A stretch of DNA of 64,000 nt from positions 39,932 to 103,931 of the forward strand of contig JAFRNW010000013.1 in assembly GCA_017429985.1 (NCBI GenBank), in the 5' to 3' direction. How positions within the stretch are numbered: the stretch's first letter is position 1; every line of letters starts with the position of its first letter. Below are positions 24,029-30,435 of this stretch, piece after piece. Under the pieces are notes generated by a model. The model saw nothing but the letters and a program-made list of their open reading frames with translations. It did no database searches and was not told where the DNA came from. This stretch comes from Clostridia bacterium (GTDB lineage: Bacteria; Bacillota; Clostridia; Christensenellales; CAG-138). The translations under genes and the position numbers were made by a program.

Positions 24029-24553
24029 ATGAAAAAGACAAATACCAATCCTTCATCGTGGACACAAATGTTTCACTTTACCAAGGAAGGCCGTCTTAAG
24101 AGTGACACTCTACTGTACGCGTTCTTTCTTGGGCTTGGGATTCTGCTTCTGAATTTTCTGCTGTCCAATCGTCTGACGATTTTCTTTGAAGAACTGTTCG
24201 AGAACATGTCTCGTGTTGGCAAAAACGTGCTCGACATTGCTGCGCCTTCCGTGCTGTGCGCTGTTTTGTCGCTGCCGCTGTTTCTTCTGATTCGAAAAAA
24301 GAGCATCGTCCTGCTCGGATTCTGGATTGCATTTGTGCTCGCGGCCGTGATCGTCATCACGGTGGCGGCTTCGTATGACCGGGAGACGGCCGGTGCAATG
24401 GTACCGGCATTTCTGGGCATCTTTGTTGTGCCTGCTGCAGCTGGCGCGGCAGCGGCAACGCTTCTGTATCTGCGCTGGCGCAAAAAGAATCCTGATCCGA
24501 TCGCCGAGGAAGAAAGGGAACAGAGTGATCAGGAAGAGCAAACAAGGGAATAA
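24029..24553 (+). CDS. Small four-helix membrane protein, importer-linked
   Basis: This 174-aa protein has four predicted membrane helices (about residues 29-47, 68-90, 94-116 and 124-148), a basic N-terminus and a strongly acidic tail (EEEREQSDQEEQTRE). I do not recognise the family. It lies 63 nt after the binding-protein gene, on the same strand, between a strong hairpin and the final terminator, with CAGGA just before its ATG. It is therefore probably the last gene of the importer operon, expressed at a lower level. Codon use is less biased than in the three importer genes. An accessory or regulatory subunit is possible but unproven. Confidence 0.65.
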   Translation: MKKTNTNPSSWTQMFHFTKEGRLKSDTLLYAFFLGLGILLLNFLLSNRLTIFFEELFENMSRVGKNVLDIAAPSVLCAVLSLPLFLLIRKKSIVLLGFWIAFVLAAVIVITVAASYDRETAGAMVPAFLGIFVVPAAAGAAAATLLYLRWRKKNPDPIAEEEREQSDQEEQTRE

Positions 24554-24587
24554 TAATGCGGCGCATTTATAAGCGCCAGCAGCATCG

Positions 24588-24616
24588 ACCGTGACGCTCT
24601 GTCGCGGCTTTTTTTT
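24588..24616 (+). terminator. Terminator of importer operon
   Basis: CCGTGAC-GCTCT-GTCGCGG hairpin followed by C and eight T residues. Confidence 0.85.
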
Positions 24617-24975
24617 CGACAAGCGAACGACGCAAAAGACCGGCTGTCAATCCGATATCGATCTGATATGCTGAAAAACGGATGGAACTCTTTTTGCACC
24701 CTTCTCACGTCGAAGAGCCCTTTCTGCGTGGGTTTCTAAAGCTGTCATTAAGGGAGTGATCAATCATTCTTGTTTTGATTGCTTTCCGGTTAGTATAGTT
24801 GATATGATGAACCTTGAAGTTGATTAACTATCTGTGATTCCAGTCATCAACCTGTTCCGATTGCAGTATTCTCAATAAACCCTCTTAATAGCATACCGAT
24901 TATCATTTTTGAGAAACCGAAAACAAATAAACGGCATGAAAAACGGAAGATCGTCCAAAAAAGGAAACAATAACT
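24617..24975. other. AT-rich intergenic region
   Basis: About 360 nt without a supported gene. It holds one candidate promoter on the + strand (TTGTTT 24770-24775, 18-nt spacer, TATAGT 24794-24799). A GTTGAT/ATCAAC inverted repeat lies near 24827-24860. Nothing else could be recognised. Composition is clearly more AT-rich than the coding regions. Confidence 0.4.
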
Positions 24976-25593
24976 ATGGCAGATATAATTGATTATACCG
25001 CTCTATCAAAGGCACTTTCCTCCCGCCGATTCCTGCCTGAAATCTATGACACGGCTGAGGAAGCAAAGGCGGCCGCTCTCCGCATCATCGGCGGCAAGAG
25101 CGTGGGCATCGGCGGAAGCGCCACCGTGCGGGACATGAAGCTTGCAGAAGCTCTTCAGGCAAACGGGAACGAGGTCTCCTGGCATTGGCTTGCGGCCAAA
25201 GAGGCGAAGAAGGCCGCAAGGGACAAGGCTTTGAAGGAAGACGTGTACCTGTGTTCCACCAACGCCCTTACCACGGACGGACGGCTTGTGAACATCGACG
25301 GAACCGGCAACCGTGCCGCAGGCATGATCTACGGTCCCTATGAGGTGATCGTGATTGCAGGCAGGAACAAGATTGTGGGCTCTCTGGACGAGGCAGTGGA
25401 GCGCATCAAACGATATGCCTGTCCTCCCAACGCCCGGCGGCAGCATTTTGACACGCCCTGCGCCAGAACTGGTCAGTGCCATGATTGCCGTATCAGCGAC
25501 AGGATGTGTAATGTGACATTCATCCTGGAGGCGCCAACCAAACCGGTGAAGGCATTCCATGTGCTCGTCGTGAAGGAAGATCTGGGACTGTAA
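24976..25593 (+). CDS. LUD-domain (lactate-utilisation-type) protein
   Basis: This 205-aa protein consists of one LUD (DUF162) domain, the fold shared by LutC/LutB-type subunits of lactate oxidation. Visible elements are GGKSVGIGGSATVRDMKLAEAL near residue 39, STNALTTDGRLVNIDGTGNR near residue 94 and GRNKIVGSLDEAVERI. A Cys-rich segment CARTGQCHDCRISDRMC (about residues 161-177) is notable and could bind metal. AGGAAA lies 8 nt before the ATG. It stands alone, without LutA or LutB partners, so lactate use should not be assumed. Stand-alone LUD proteins of this size are frequent in Clostridia and remain functionally undefined. Confidence 0.85.
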   Translation: MADIIDYTALSKALSSRRFLPEIYDTAEEAKAAALRIIGGKSVGIGGSATVRDMKLAEALQANGNEVSWHWLAAKEAKKAARDKALKEDVYLCSTNALTTDGRLVNIDGTGNRAAGMIYGPYEVIVIAGRNKIVGSLDEAVERIKRYACPPNARRQHFDTPCARTGQCHDCRISDRMCNVTFILEAPTKPVKAFHVLVVKEDLGL

Positions 25594-25886
25594 GACGGCG
25601 AATGGAGTATTCTCCGGTCATAATTGCAGTACCCCAAAAAGGTGCATTGGTCACTAATAAAGTGCCGATTGACGACGAAAATCCGTTGAGACTGTTCGTA
25701 ACGGAAGGGAAGTTGTTACGGTACAAACCGAACAGCAGTTTCTTTATTCACATTCTTCGGTTTTTTCGGATCGGCATTGCATTACCGAAACAAATCATTC
25801 AATCGTATCAGGCATATTGATCATAGACAGCGCGTGTCCGGACCAAAATGGAGCGAATTGCGGAACGGTTCACAGGGAATACTATC

Positions 25887-26597
25887 ATGATGAACATTCA
25901 GTTACAGGATTCTTCCATACAGATTGCAAATATGCATGAGTTAGAAAAACTGATCGGGGGAATCGGTTTTTTCCCTTTGTTCCGGAACAGCATTCCGGGG
26001 TTTTCTCTCGAGGAACATACGATATATGCTCCCTGGTGGAGCGGCGATCCGCACAGGGATCCCTGGGAATGGAGAATGACGATCGCCTCGGAACACAAAA
26101 TCGCATACGGGAAATTTTTCTCCGGGAAGGCGGGTTTTATCTCCTCTGAGTGGCTGCCGGCTTTCTGCAATTCCAGGAGGAACGGATACGACTTTGACGC
26201 GTTATGGGATGATGAACTTGCGAGTTTCAGACAAAAGCGAATCATGGACTGTTTTTCCGATAAGGAAGAGCTGTTTTCGTTTCAATTGAAAAGAATGGCT
26301 GGCTTCGATAAACAAGGCGAGAAGAACTTCGAAGGAACGATCTCCTCGCTCCAGCAAAAGCTCTACCTTGTTGACAGCGATTTCAGACGGAGACGGAACC
26401 GTTACGGGATTGAATATGGCTGGCACATCGCAAAGTATGCCATGCCGGAGAAGATTTGGGGATATGAGTATATCACTTCCGAATATTCTTCAGAACCGGC
26501 TGATTCCTATGACCGTATCCGTTCCCGCATCACAGAGGTGTATCCGCAGATATCAGAAACAGGAATCCGGTTTCTTGCAGGGGAAAGACCGCAGTAA
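25887..26597 (+). CDS. AlkZ-related protein
   Basis: This protein of about 236 aa matches, from memory, a group annotated as AlkZ-related in Clostridia, named after the winged-helix DNA glycosylases that excise alkylated bases and unhook crosslinks. Characteristic stretches are GFFPLFRNSIPGFSLEEHT, WWSGDPHRDPWEWRM, YDFDALWDDELASFRQKRIMD and RNRYGIEYGWHIAKY. The catalytic QxQ of true AlkZ enzymes is not evident, so glycosylase activity should not be assumed. I placed the start at the ATG at 25887, with AGGGA 8 nt upstream; ATG 25848 would add 13 residues. It is flanked by AT-rich non-coding DNA. Confidence 0.75.
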   Translation: MMNIQLQDSSIQIANMHELEKLIGGIGFFPLFRNSIPGFSLEEHTIYAPWWSGDPHRDPWEWRMTIASEHKIAYGKFFSGKAGFISSEWLPAFCNSRRNGYDFDALWDDELASFRQKRIMDCFSDKEELFSFQLKRMAGFDKQGEKNFEGTISSLQQKLYLVDSDFRRRRNRYGIEYGWHIAKYAMPEKIWGYEYITSEYSSEPADSYDRIRSRITEVYPQISETGIRFLAGERPQ

Positions 26598-26628
26598 AAA
26601 AGTGAGTTCCGCCAGGGCGGAACTCACT
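26596..26628 (-). terminator. Convergent terminator
   Basis: GTGAGTTCCGCC/GCGGAACTCAC hairpin with an AGG loop. On the minus strand it is followed by six T residues and ends the membrane/coiled-coil gene. On the + strand the hairpin directly follows the AlkZ-related stop codon but lacks a T tract. Confidence 0.8.
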
Positions 26629-26653
26629 GCCATTTCGCGGGATATGCCGTGAT

Positions 26654-27229
26654 TTATCCAAACAGCTTGAATTTATTCATGCGCTCAACCATCTGACCGA
26701 ACTGGGTGACTGATTCGTTCAAAGCGTCAATGGCGCCGTTCAGTTTGTCGATATCGAAACTGGAGGCTATGTTCTTCAGAGATGTGATGGCATCATTCAG
26801 AGATCCGAAATCGATACCGTTAATGCTGTTCAGTGCCTGCTGCAGTCCGGAAATCGCCGTTGTGGTATCGGTGATCAGAGCGTTTGTGTCGGTGATCAGA
26901 GTATTGACACTCTTCATGTCGAGCGCCTGAACCTGCTCTGTCGCGGTATTGAGAAGCGTTATTGCCGGAGGCACGACTTTGTACGCGACAAAGGCACCGA
27001 CCAGAGCGGAAATGAGCAGGCAGATCAGACAGAGTACGAGAAGGTTTTTGACTTTTCTAAGATATTTGGTCTGCTTCTGATTCTGTTCCAGTATCTGCTT
27101 CAAAAGATCGGTTGTAGCTGAATCCGAAGCAGATACGGAACCAACGGGTTGGGCAGGGGCAACAGGAACTGCAGGTACCGGGGTGTTCTCAGCCGGTGTT
27201 TCGACTGCGATGTTTTCTGTATCAGCCAT
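26654..27229 (-). CDS. Single-pass membrane protein with long heptad C-terminal domain
   Basis: This 191-aa protein has a Pro/Ala/Val-rich N-terminal tail, a Gln/Lys-rich segment (LKQILEQNQKQTKYLRK) and one membrane helix (about residues 61-84). The external part of about 105 residues is rich in Asn, Asp, Ser, Thr and Leu. Hydrophobic residues there recur every 3-4 positions (for example NTLITDTNALITDTTTAI), which suggests a coiled coil. I recognise no catalytic motif and cannot name a family. AAGGAGAG lies 7 nt before the ATG, a promoter precedes it and a terminator follows, so it is monocistronic and convergent with the AlkZ-related gene. A chemoreceptor-like or phage-tail-like helical role is only conceivable. 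Confidence 0.65.
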   Translation of the reverse strand: MADTENIAVETPAENTPVPAVPVAPAQPVGSVSASDSATTDLLKQILEQNQKQTKYLRKVKNLLVLCLICLLISALVGAFVAYKVVPPAITLLNTATEQVQALDMKSVNTLITDTNALITDTTTAISGLQQALNSINGIDFGSLNDAITSLKNIASSFDIDKLNGAIDALNESVTQFGQMVERMNKFKLFG

Positions 27230-27283
27230 TTTTTTCTCTCCTTTATCATAGTAAGAATGATTTCATCCGTTTTCCTGTCAATC

Positions 27284-27311
27284 ATTATATCATAATGACG
27301 GAGCATTTGAA
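27284..27311 (-). promoter_or_regulatory. Candidate promoter of the coiled-coil membrane protein
   Basis: Minus strand: TTCAAA (27311-27306), 16-nt spacer, TATAAT (27289-27284). Confidence 0.5.
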
Positions 27312-27493
27312 TTCAAAATAGCATAATTCGATCAATGTATCTGCACAGCCTCATCGGATGTTTATGCCGTGTGAAGCAATTGTTTGCTGATCGTTTTTGT
27401 TCGGAACAGGCATGTAAAAACAGATGCGCCGACCGCCGGAAACGGGTCATTTCATCTGCTTTTCAAGTAATCTGAAAGGTATGAAATCTTTGA
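27312..27493. other. Intergenic stretch with a loose inverted repeat
   Basis: No gene was found. CAGATG (27421-27426) and CATCTG (27453-27458) form the base of an imperfect hairpin. It has a run of five T residues on the minus side and CTTTT on the plus side, perhaps a weak bidirectional terminator. Confidence 0.3.
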
Positions 27494-27522
27494 TTGACAA
27501 ACAGGCAGTAAGTCGGTAAAAT
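27494..27522 (+). promoter_or_regulatory. Promoter of yceD-rpmF
   Basis: TTGACA (27494-27499), 17-nt spacer, TAAAAT (27517-27522). Confidence 0.75.
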
Positions 27523-27545
27523 ATCGTTGTTTGTGGGGTTTCGAC

Positions 27546-28010
27546 ATGTTTTTGCAGATTGATGATGCGATCCGTCGCAACGGCGAATTGTTTGAGGCGG
27601 ACCTGTCAGAGAGTTTTGAGCAGCAGTTGTTCAACGGACGTGAAATCGTTTTTGCTGAACCGGTTTCCATTCACTGCTCCTACTCATACGACGGGAAGGT
27701 GTTGAGTATAGACGGATTCGTCCATACCGTACTCAAATCCCGGTGCGCTAGATGCGACAAGCTGTTTGACGAAACATTTCAGGTTCCATATAGCGAGAAA
27801 TTCGTTAACACCAGATTTGCATCCGATTATCAGGATGAAGAGTGCTATACGTTTTCCGGCAATATGATTGACCTGAGAGAATCTGTTTTAAACTGCATTT
27901 TCCTTTCACTTCCGATCGTCAGTCTTTGCAGAGAAGACTGTAAAGGGTTGTGCCCCGTTTGCGGATGTGACCTGAATGTTGAAACATGTAACTGTAATCC
28001 TGATCGATAA
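27546..28010 (+). CDS. YceD/DUF177 family protein
   Basis: This 154-aa protein belongs to the YceD/DUF177 family, usually encoded directly before ribosomal protein L32 and implicated in 23S rRNA accumulation. Metal-binding-type Cys pairs are visible as CARC (middle) and CREDCKGLCPVCGCDLNVETC near the C-terminus, the latter typical of the family. The gene starts at ATG 27546 with GGGG a short distance upstream; a TTG at 27531 is an alternative. It is 48 nt ahead of rpmF and shares its promoter. Molecular function is not established beyond the association with rRNA and L32. Confidence 0.9.
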   Translation: MFLQIDDAIRRNGELFEADLSESFEQQLFNGREIVFAEPVSIHCSYSYDGKVLSIDGFVHTVLKSRCARCDKLFDETFQVPYSEKFVNTRFASDYQDEECYTFSGNMIDLRESVLNCIFLSLPIVSLCREDCKGLCPVCGCDLNVETCNCNPDR

Positions 28011-28058
28011 TCATTTTTGATAATGTATAGTTTGAGCAATTTATTGGAGGTGTGAAAC

Positions 28059-28235
28059 ATGGCAGTACCGAAAAGAAAAACTTCAAAGGCCAAAAGAGAT
28101 TCCAGAAGAGCAAGCAATTCTAAACTTGCCCAAGTGAGCCTGGTGGAGTGCCCGCAGTGCCACGAGCTGAAAGAAGCTCATGCTGTTTGCAAAAAATGCG
28201 GTTACTATGACGGCCGTAAAGTAATGGATGTCTGA
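28059..28235 (+). CDS. rpmF: 50S ribosomal protein L32
   Basis: A 58-aa ribosomal protein too short to be obvious at first sight. It begins MAVPKRKTSKAKRDSRRA, which is typical L32, and contains a zinc ribbon CPQC...CKKC. TTGGAGG lies 9 nt upstream of the ATG. It follows yceD and precedes plsX, the classic order. A hairpin follows the stop. Because the four Cys ligands are intact, this is the zinc-binding form of L32. Confidence 0.97.
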   Translation: MAVPKRKTSKAKRDSRRASNSKLAQVSLVECPQCHELKEAHAVCKKCGYYDGRKVMDV

Positions 28236-28263
28236 TTGTTTGATAATGAATGAAGTTTGAAAG

Positions 28264-28290
28264 GGACCTTCTTCTTGAAGGTCCTGTTTC
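28264..28290 (+). terminator. Hairpin between rpmF and plsX
   Basis: GGACCTTC-TTCTT-GAAGGTCC followed by TGTTTC. The T tract is interrupted, so it probably attenuates rather than fully blocks read-through into plsX. Confidence 0.6.
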
Positions 28291-28321
28291 ATAATTGCCT
28301 GGACTCATAGAAAGGATTCAT

Positions 28322-29341
28322 ATGATTATCTCTGTTGATTTGATGGGCGGAGATCATGCACCGCAGGCAGTCATTTCCGGTGTCAGGCTTGCTCTGAATA
28401 AGACAGCCCCGTCCGTTTCATTCCTTCTGTTCGGGACAAAAGACGCGCTGGACGCTGCTTCCGCCGAATTCTCGGAAGCGGATCTGAAGCGTGTCAGCCT
28501 GGTCGAAACGACGGAAGTGATCGACTGCGAAGAGGCTCCTACGGCTGCGATCAGGAAAAAGAAGGATTCGTCTCTGGTCAAAGCGGTCGAGTCCGTTGCG
28601 AACGGGGTATCCGATTGCGTTGTTTCAGCGGGCAATACCGGCGCGCTTCTTGCTGGCGCGACCCTGATCATCAAGCGCATCAAGGGCGTGAAACGGCCTG
28701 CCCTGGTTACCGCCCTGCCAACCGTAAAGTCGGGATATACCGTTCTTCTGGACAGCGGCGCCAATACGGACTGCAAGCCGGAGTATCTGAGCCAGTTCGG
28801 GATCATGGGCGCGGAATACGCAAAGGCGAATCTGGATATTGCCGATCCCAGAGTCGCGCTGCTGAATAACGGCGCGGAAAAAGCAAAAGGGAACGAACTG
28901 ACAAAACAGGCCTATCAGCTTCTGGAAGCATCGGACGCGATCCGTTTCTGCGGCAACTGCGAGGCTAGGGACGTCCTGTCCGGCGACTATGATGTCATTG
29001 TAGCGGACGGATTCGACGGAAACGTATTATTAAAAGGAATTGAAGGCACGGCGATGTCCCTTTTCAAAATGCTGAAAGAAGCGCTGTATTCTTCCTTCCG
29101 TTCGAAAATCGGCGCATTGCTTGCCAAACCCGCATTCAGAGCGTTGAAACACAAAATGGATTATTCGGAAATCGGCGGAGCTGTCCTTCTCGGCGTGAAC
29201 GGCGGCGTGATCAAGGCGCACGGTTCTTCGAACGAAAAAGCATTTATGAATGCGATCCTTCAGGCGGAGAAACTGATCAACAGCGGCATGATCGGAACGA
29301 TTTCCGGTTATTTCGCTGCCCAGCAGGCCGAAAATGAATAA
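28322..29341 (+). CDS. plsX: Phosphate acyltransferase
   Basis: This 339-aa peripheral membrane enzyme makes acyl-phosphate from acyl-ACP, the first step of Gram-positive phospholipid synthesis. The N-terminus ISVDLMGGDHAPQAV is diagnostic, and SAGNTGALLAGATLIIKRI and GANTDCKPEYLSQFG follow. I chose the ATG at 28322 with AAAGGA just upstream; the in-frame codon at 28295 would add nine residues from the hairpin region. It lies between rpmF and acpP. The usual partners fabD and fabG between plsX and acpP are absent here. Confidence 0.95.
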   Translation: MIISVDLMGGDHAPQAVISGVRLALNKTAPSVSFLLFGTKDALDAASAEFSEADLKRVSLVETTEVIDCEEAPTAAIRKKKDSSLVKAVESVANGVSDCVVSAGNTGALLAGATLIIKRIKGVKRPALVTALPTVKSGYTVLLDSGANTDCKPEYLSQFGIMGAEYAKANLDIADPRVALLNNGAEKAKGNELTKQAYQLLEASDAIRFCGNCEARDVLSGDYDVIVADGFDGNVLLKGIEGTAMSLFKMLKEALYSSFRSKIGALLAKPAFRALKHKMDYSEIGGAVLLGVNGGVIKAHGSSNEKAFMNAILQAEKLINSGMIGTISGYFAAQQAENE

Positions 29342-29359
29342 GTGGTCATATGGAAGACA

Positions 29360-29388
29360 TTGACAAATGTCCTGACCGCATATAAAAT
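29360..29388 (+). promoter_or_regulatory. Promoter of acpP
   Basis: TTGACA (29360-29365), 17-nt spacer, TAAAAT (29383-29388). Confidence 0.75.
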
Positions 29389-29431
29389 GACATCGTTGTT
29401 TTACGACGAATACTATTAAGGGGTTTTTACT

Positions 29432-29656
29432 ATGTTTTTCGATAAAGTTAGAGAAATCGTTGCAAACCAGCTTGATTTGGATCCTGCTTCCATCACGATG
29501 GACAGTGCTCTGGTAGATGATCTCAAGGCGGATTCGCTCGATATCGTTGAGCTGATCATGGATCTTGAGCAGGAATTTGACGTTGAGATTCCTGACGGTG
29601 ATCTTCCGAATGTGAAAACGATCGGGGATATCGTAGCTTTTCTCGAGAAGAACTGA
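29432..29656 (+). CDS. acpP: Acyl carrier protein
   Basis: A 74-aa acidic carrier that holds growing fatty acids on a phosphopantetheine arm. The attachment serine is Ser35 in ADSLDIVEL, and the four-helix pattern is typical. AAGGGG lies upstream of the ATG. The gene has its own promoter and a terminator just after the stop, so it forms a separate, probably highly expressed unit within the plsX-acpP-rnc cluster. Confidence 0.97.
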   Translation: MFFDKVREIVANQLDLDPASITMDSALVDDLKADSLDIVELIMDLEQEFDVEIPDGDLPNVKTIGDIVAFLEKN

Positions 29657-29675
29657 TTGTCCAGAAGACAAGCAA

Positions 29676-29709
29676 CCCCGCATCTTGTTTTGGTGCGGGT
29701 TATTTTTTT
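29676..29709 (+). terminator. Terminator after acpP
   Basis: CCCGCATC-TTGTTTT-GGTGCGGG hairpin followed by TTATTTTTTT. It ends only 6 nt before the rnc start codon. Confidence 0.85.
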
Positions 29710-29715
29710 AAGGCA

Positions 29716-30435
29716 ATGACGGAAAAACGGATAAAAAGAACAGAAGAAGACATAGGATATGTTTTTCAAAACCCCCAACTGCTGTTAACCGCGCTGACGC
29801 ACTCGTCATATGTGCTTGGGGACGGAAGAAATCAGGAATACAACGAGCGCCTGGAGTTTCTCGGGGATGCCGTTCTGGAATTAAGTATCAGCCGCGTACT
29901 GTTTGATGACGGGAAATGCCTGAAGGAAGGTCAGATGTCCAGAATGCGGGCTTCCATCGTTTGTGAAAAATCACTGTATGCTGCGGCAAAATCCATCTCA
30001 CTCCAAAATCATATCATCCTCGGCCACGGGGAAGAAATCAATGCGGGACGGAACAAGCCTTCCGTTCTTTCCGATGCGCTGGAAGCAGTGATCGGAGCCA
30101 TTTATCTGGACGGCGGATTCGAAGCGGCGGATCAGTTCATCAAAAGGACGATCCTTGCTTCCGTCGACTGGAACGAAGAGGCTTTGATGGATAAGGATTC
30201 CAAAACAAAACTGCAGGAGTTCGTTCAGGCGAGGCATCTCGGAACCATAACGTATCAACTCGTTGAGGAGTCCGGGCCGGACCATGATAAGATATTTACG
30301 GAGGCGCTGCTTCTGGACGGGAAGGAAATCGGCCGCGGGCAGGGCAAGAACAAACAGGCGGCGGGGCGCGCTGCCGCAGAAACGGCCCTACAGGTGCTTC
30401 AGAAGAGACAGACAGGAGAGGGAAATTGCGATTAA
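29716..30435 (+). CDS. rnc: Ribonuclease III
   Basis: This 239-aa double-strand-specific endoribonuclease matures rRNA and cuts structured mRNAs. The RNase III signature NERLEFLGDAVLEL lies near residue 36, with further acidic catalytic residues in SDALEAVIGAIYLDGG. A C-terminal double-stranded RNA-binding domain (about 160-235) ends in KNKQAAGRAAAETAL. The ATG has only AAGG at 2-nt spacing and directly follows the acpP terminator, so translation and transcription both look weak. It overlaps smc by 10 nt, the normal Firmicute order rnc-smc-ftsY. Confidence 0.95.
   Translation: MTEKRIKRTEEDIGYVFQNPQLLLTALTHSSYVLGDGRNQEYNERLEFLGDAVLELSISRVLFDDGKCLKEGQMSRMRASIVCEKSLYAAAKSISLQNHIILGHGEEINAGRNKPSVLSDALEAVIGAIYLDGGFEAADQFIKRTILASVDWNEEALMDKDSKTKLQEFVQARHLGTITYQLVEESGPDHDKIFTEALLLDGKEIGRGQGKNKQAAGRAAAETALQVLQKRQTGEGNCD

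Noticed and set aside
25602..25820. 72-codon + strand ORF between the LUD and AlkZ-related genes
   Set aside because: No ribosome site, no family, AT-rich surroundings and unlike codon use. It may be a remnant, but I cannot support it.
24617..27493. Possible mobile element or defence island
   Set aside because: No transposase, recombinase, terminal repeat or known defence gene was found; only three unrelated small genes with long spacers.
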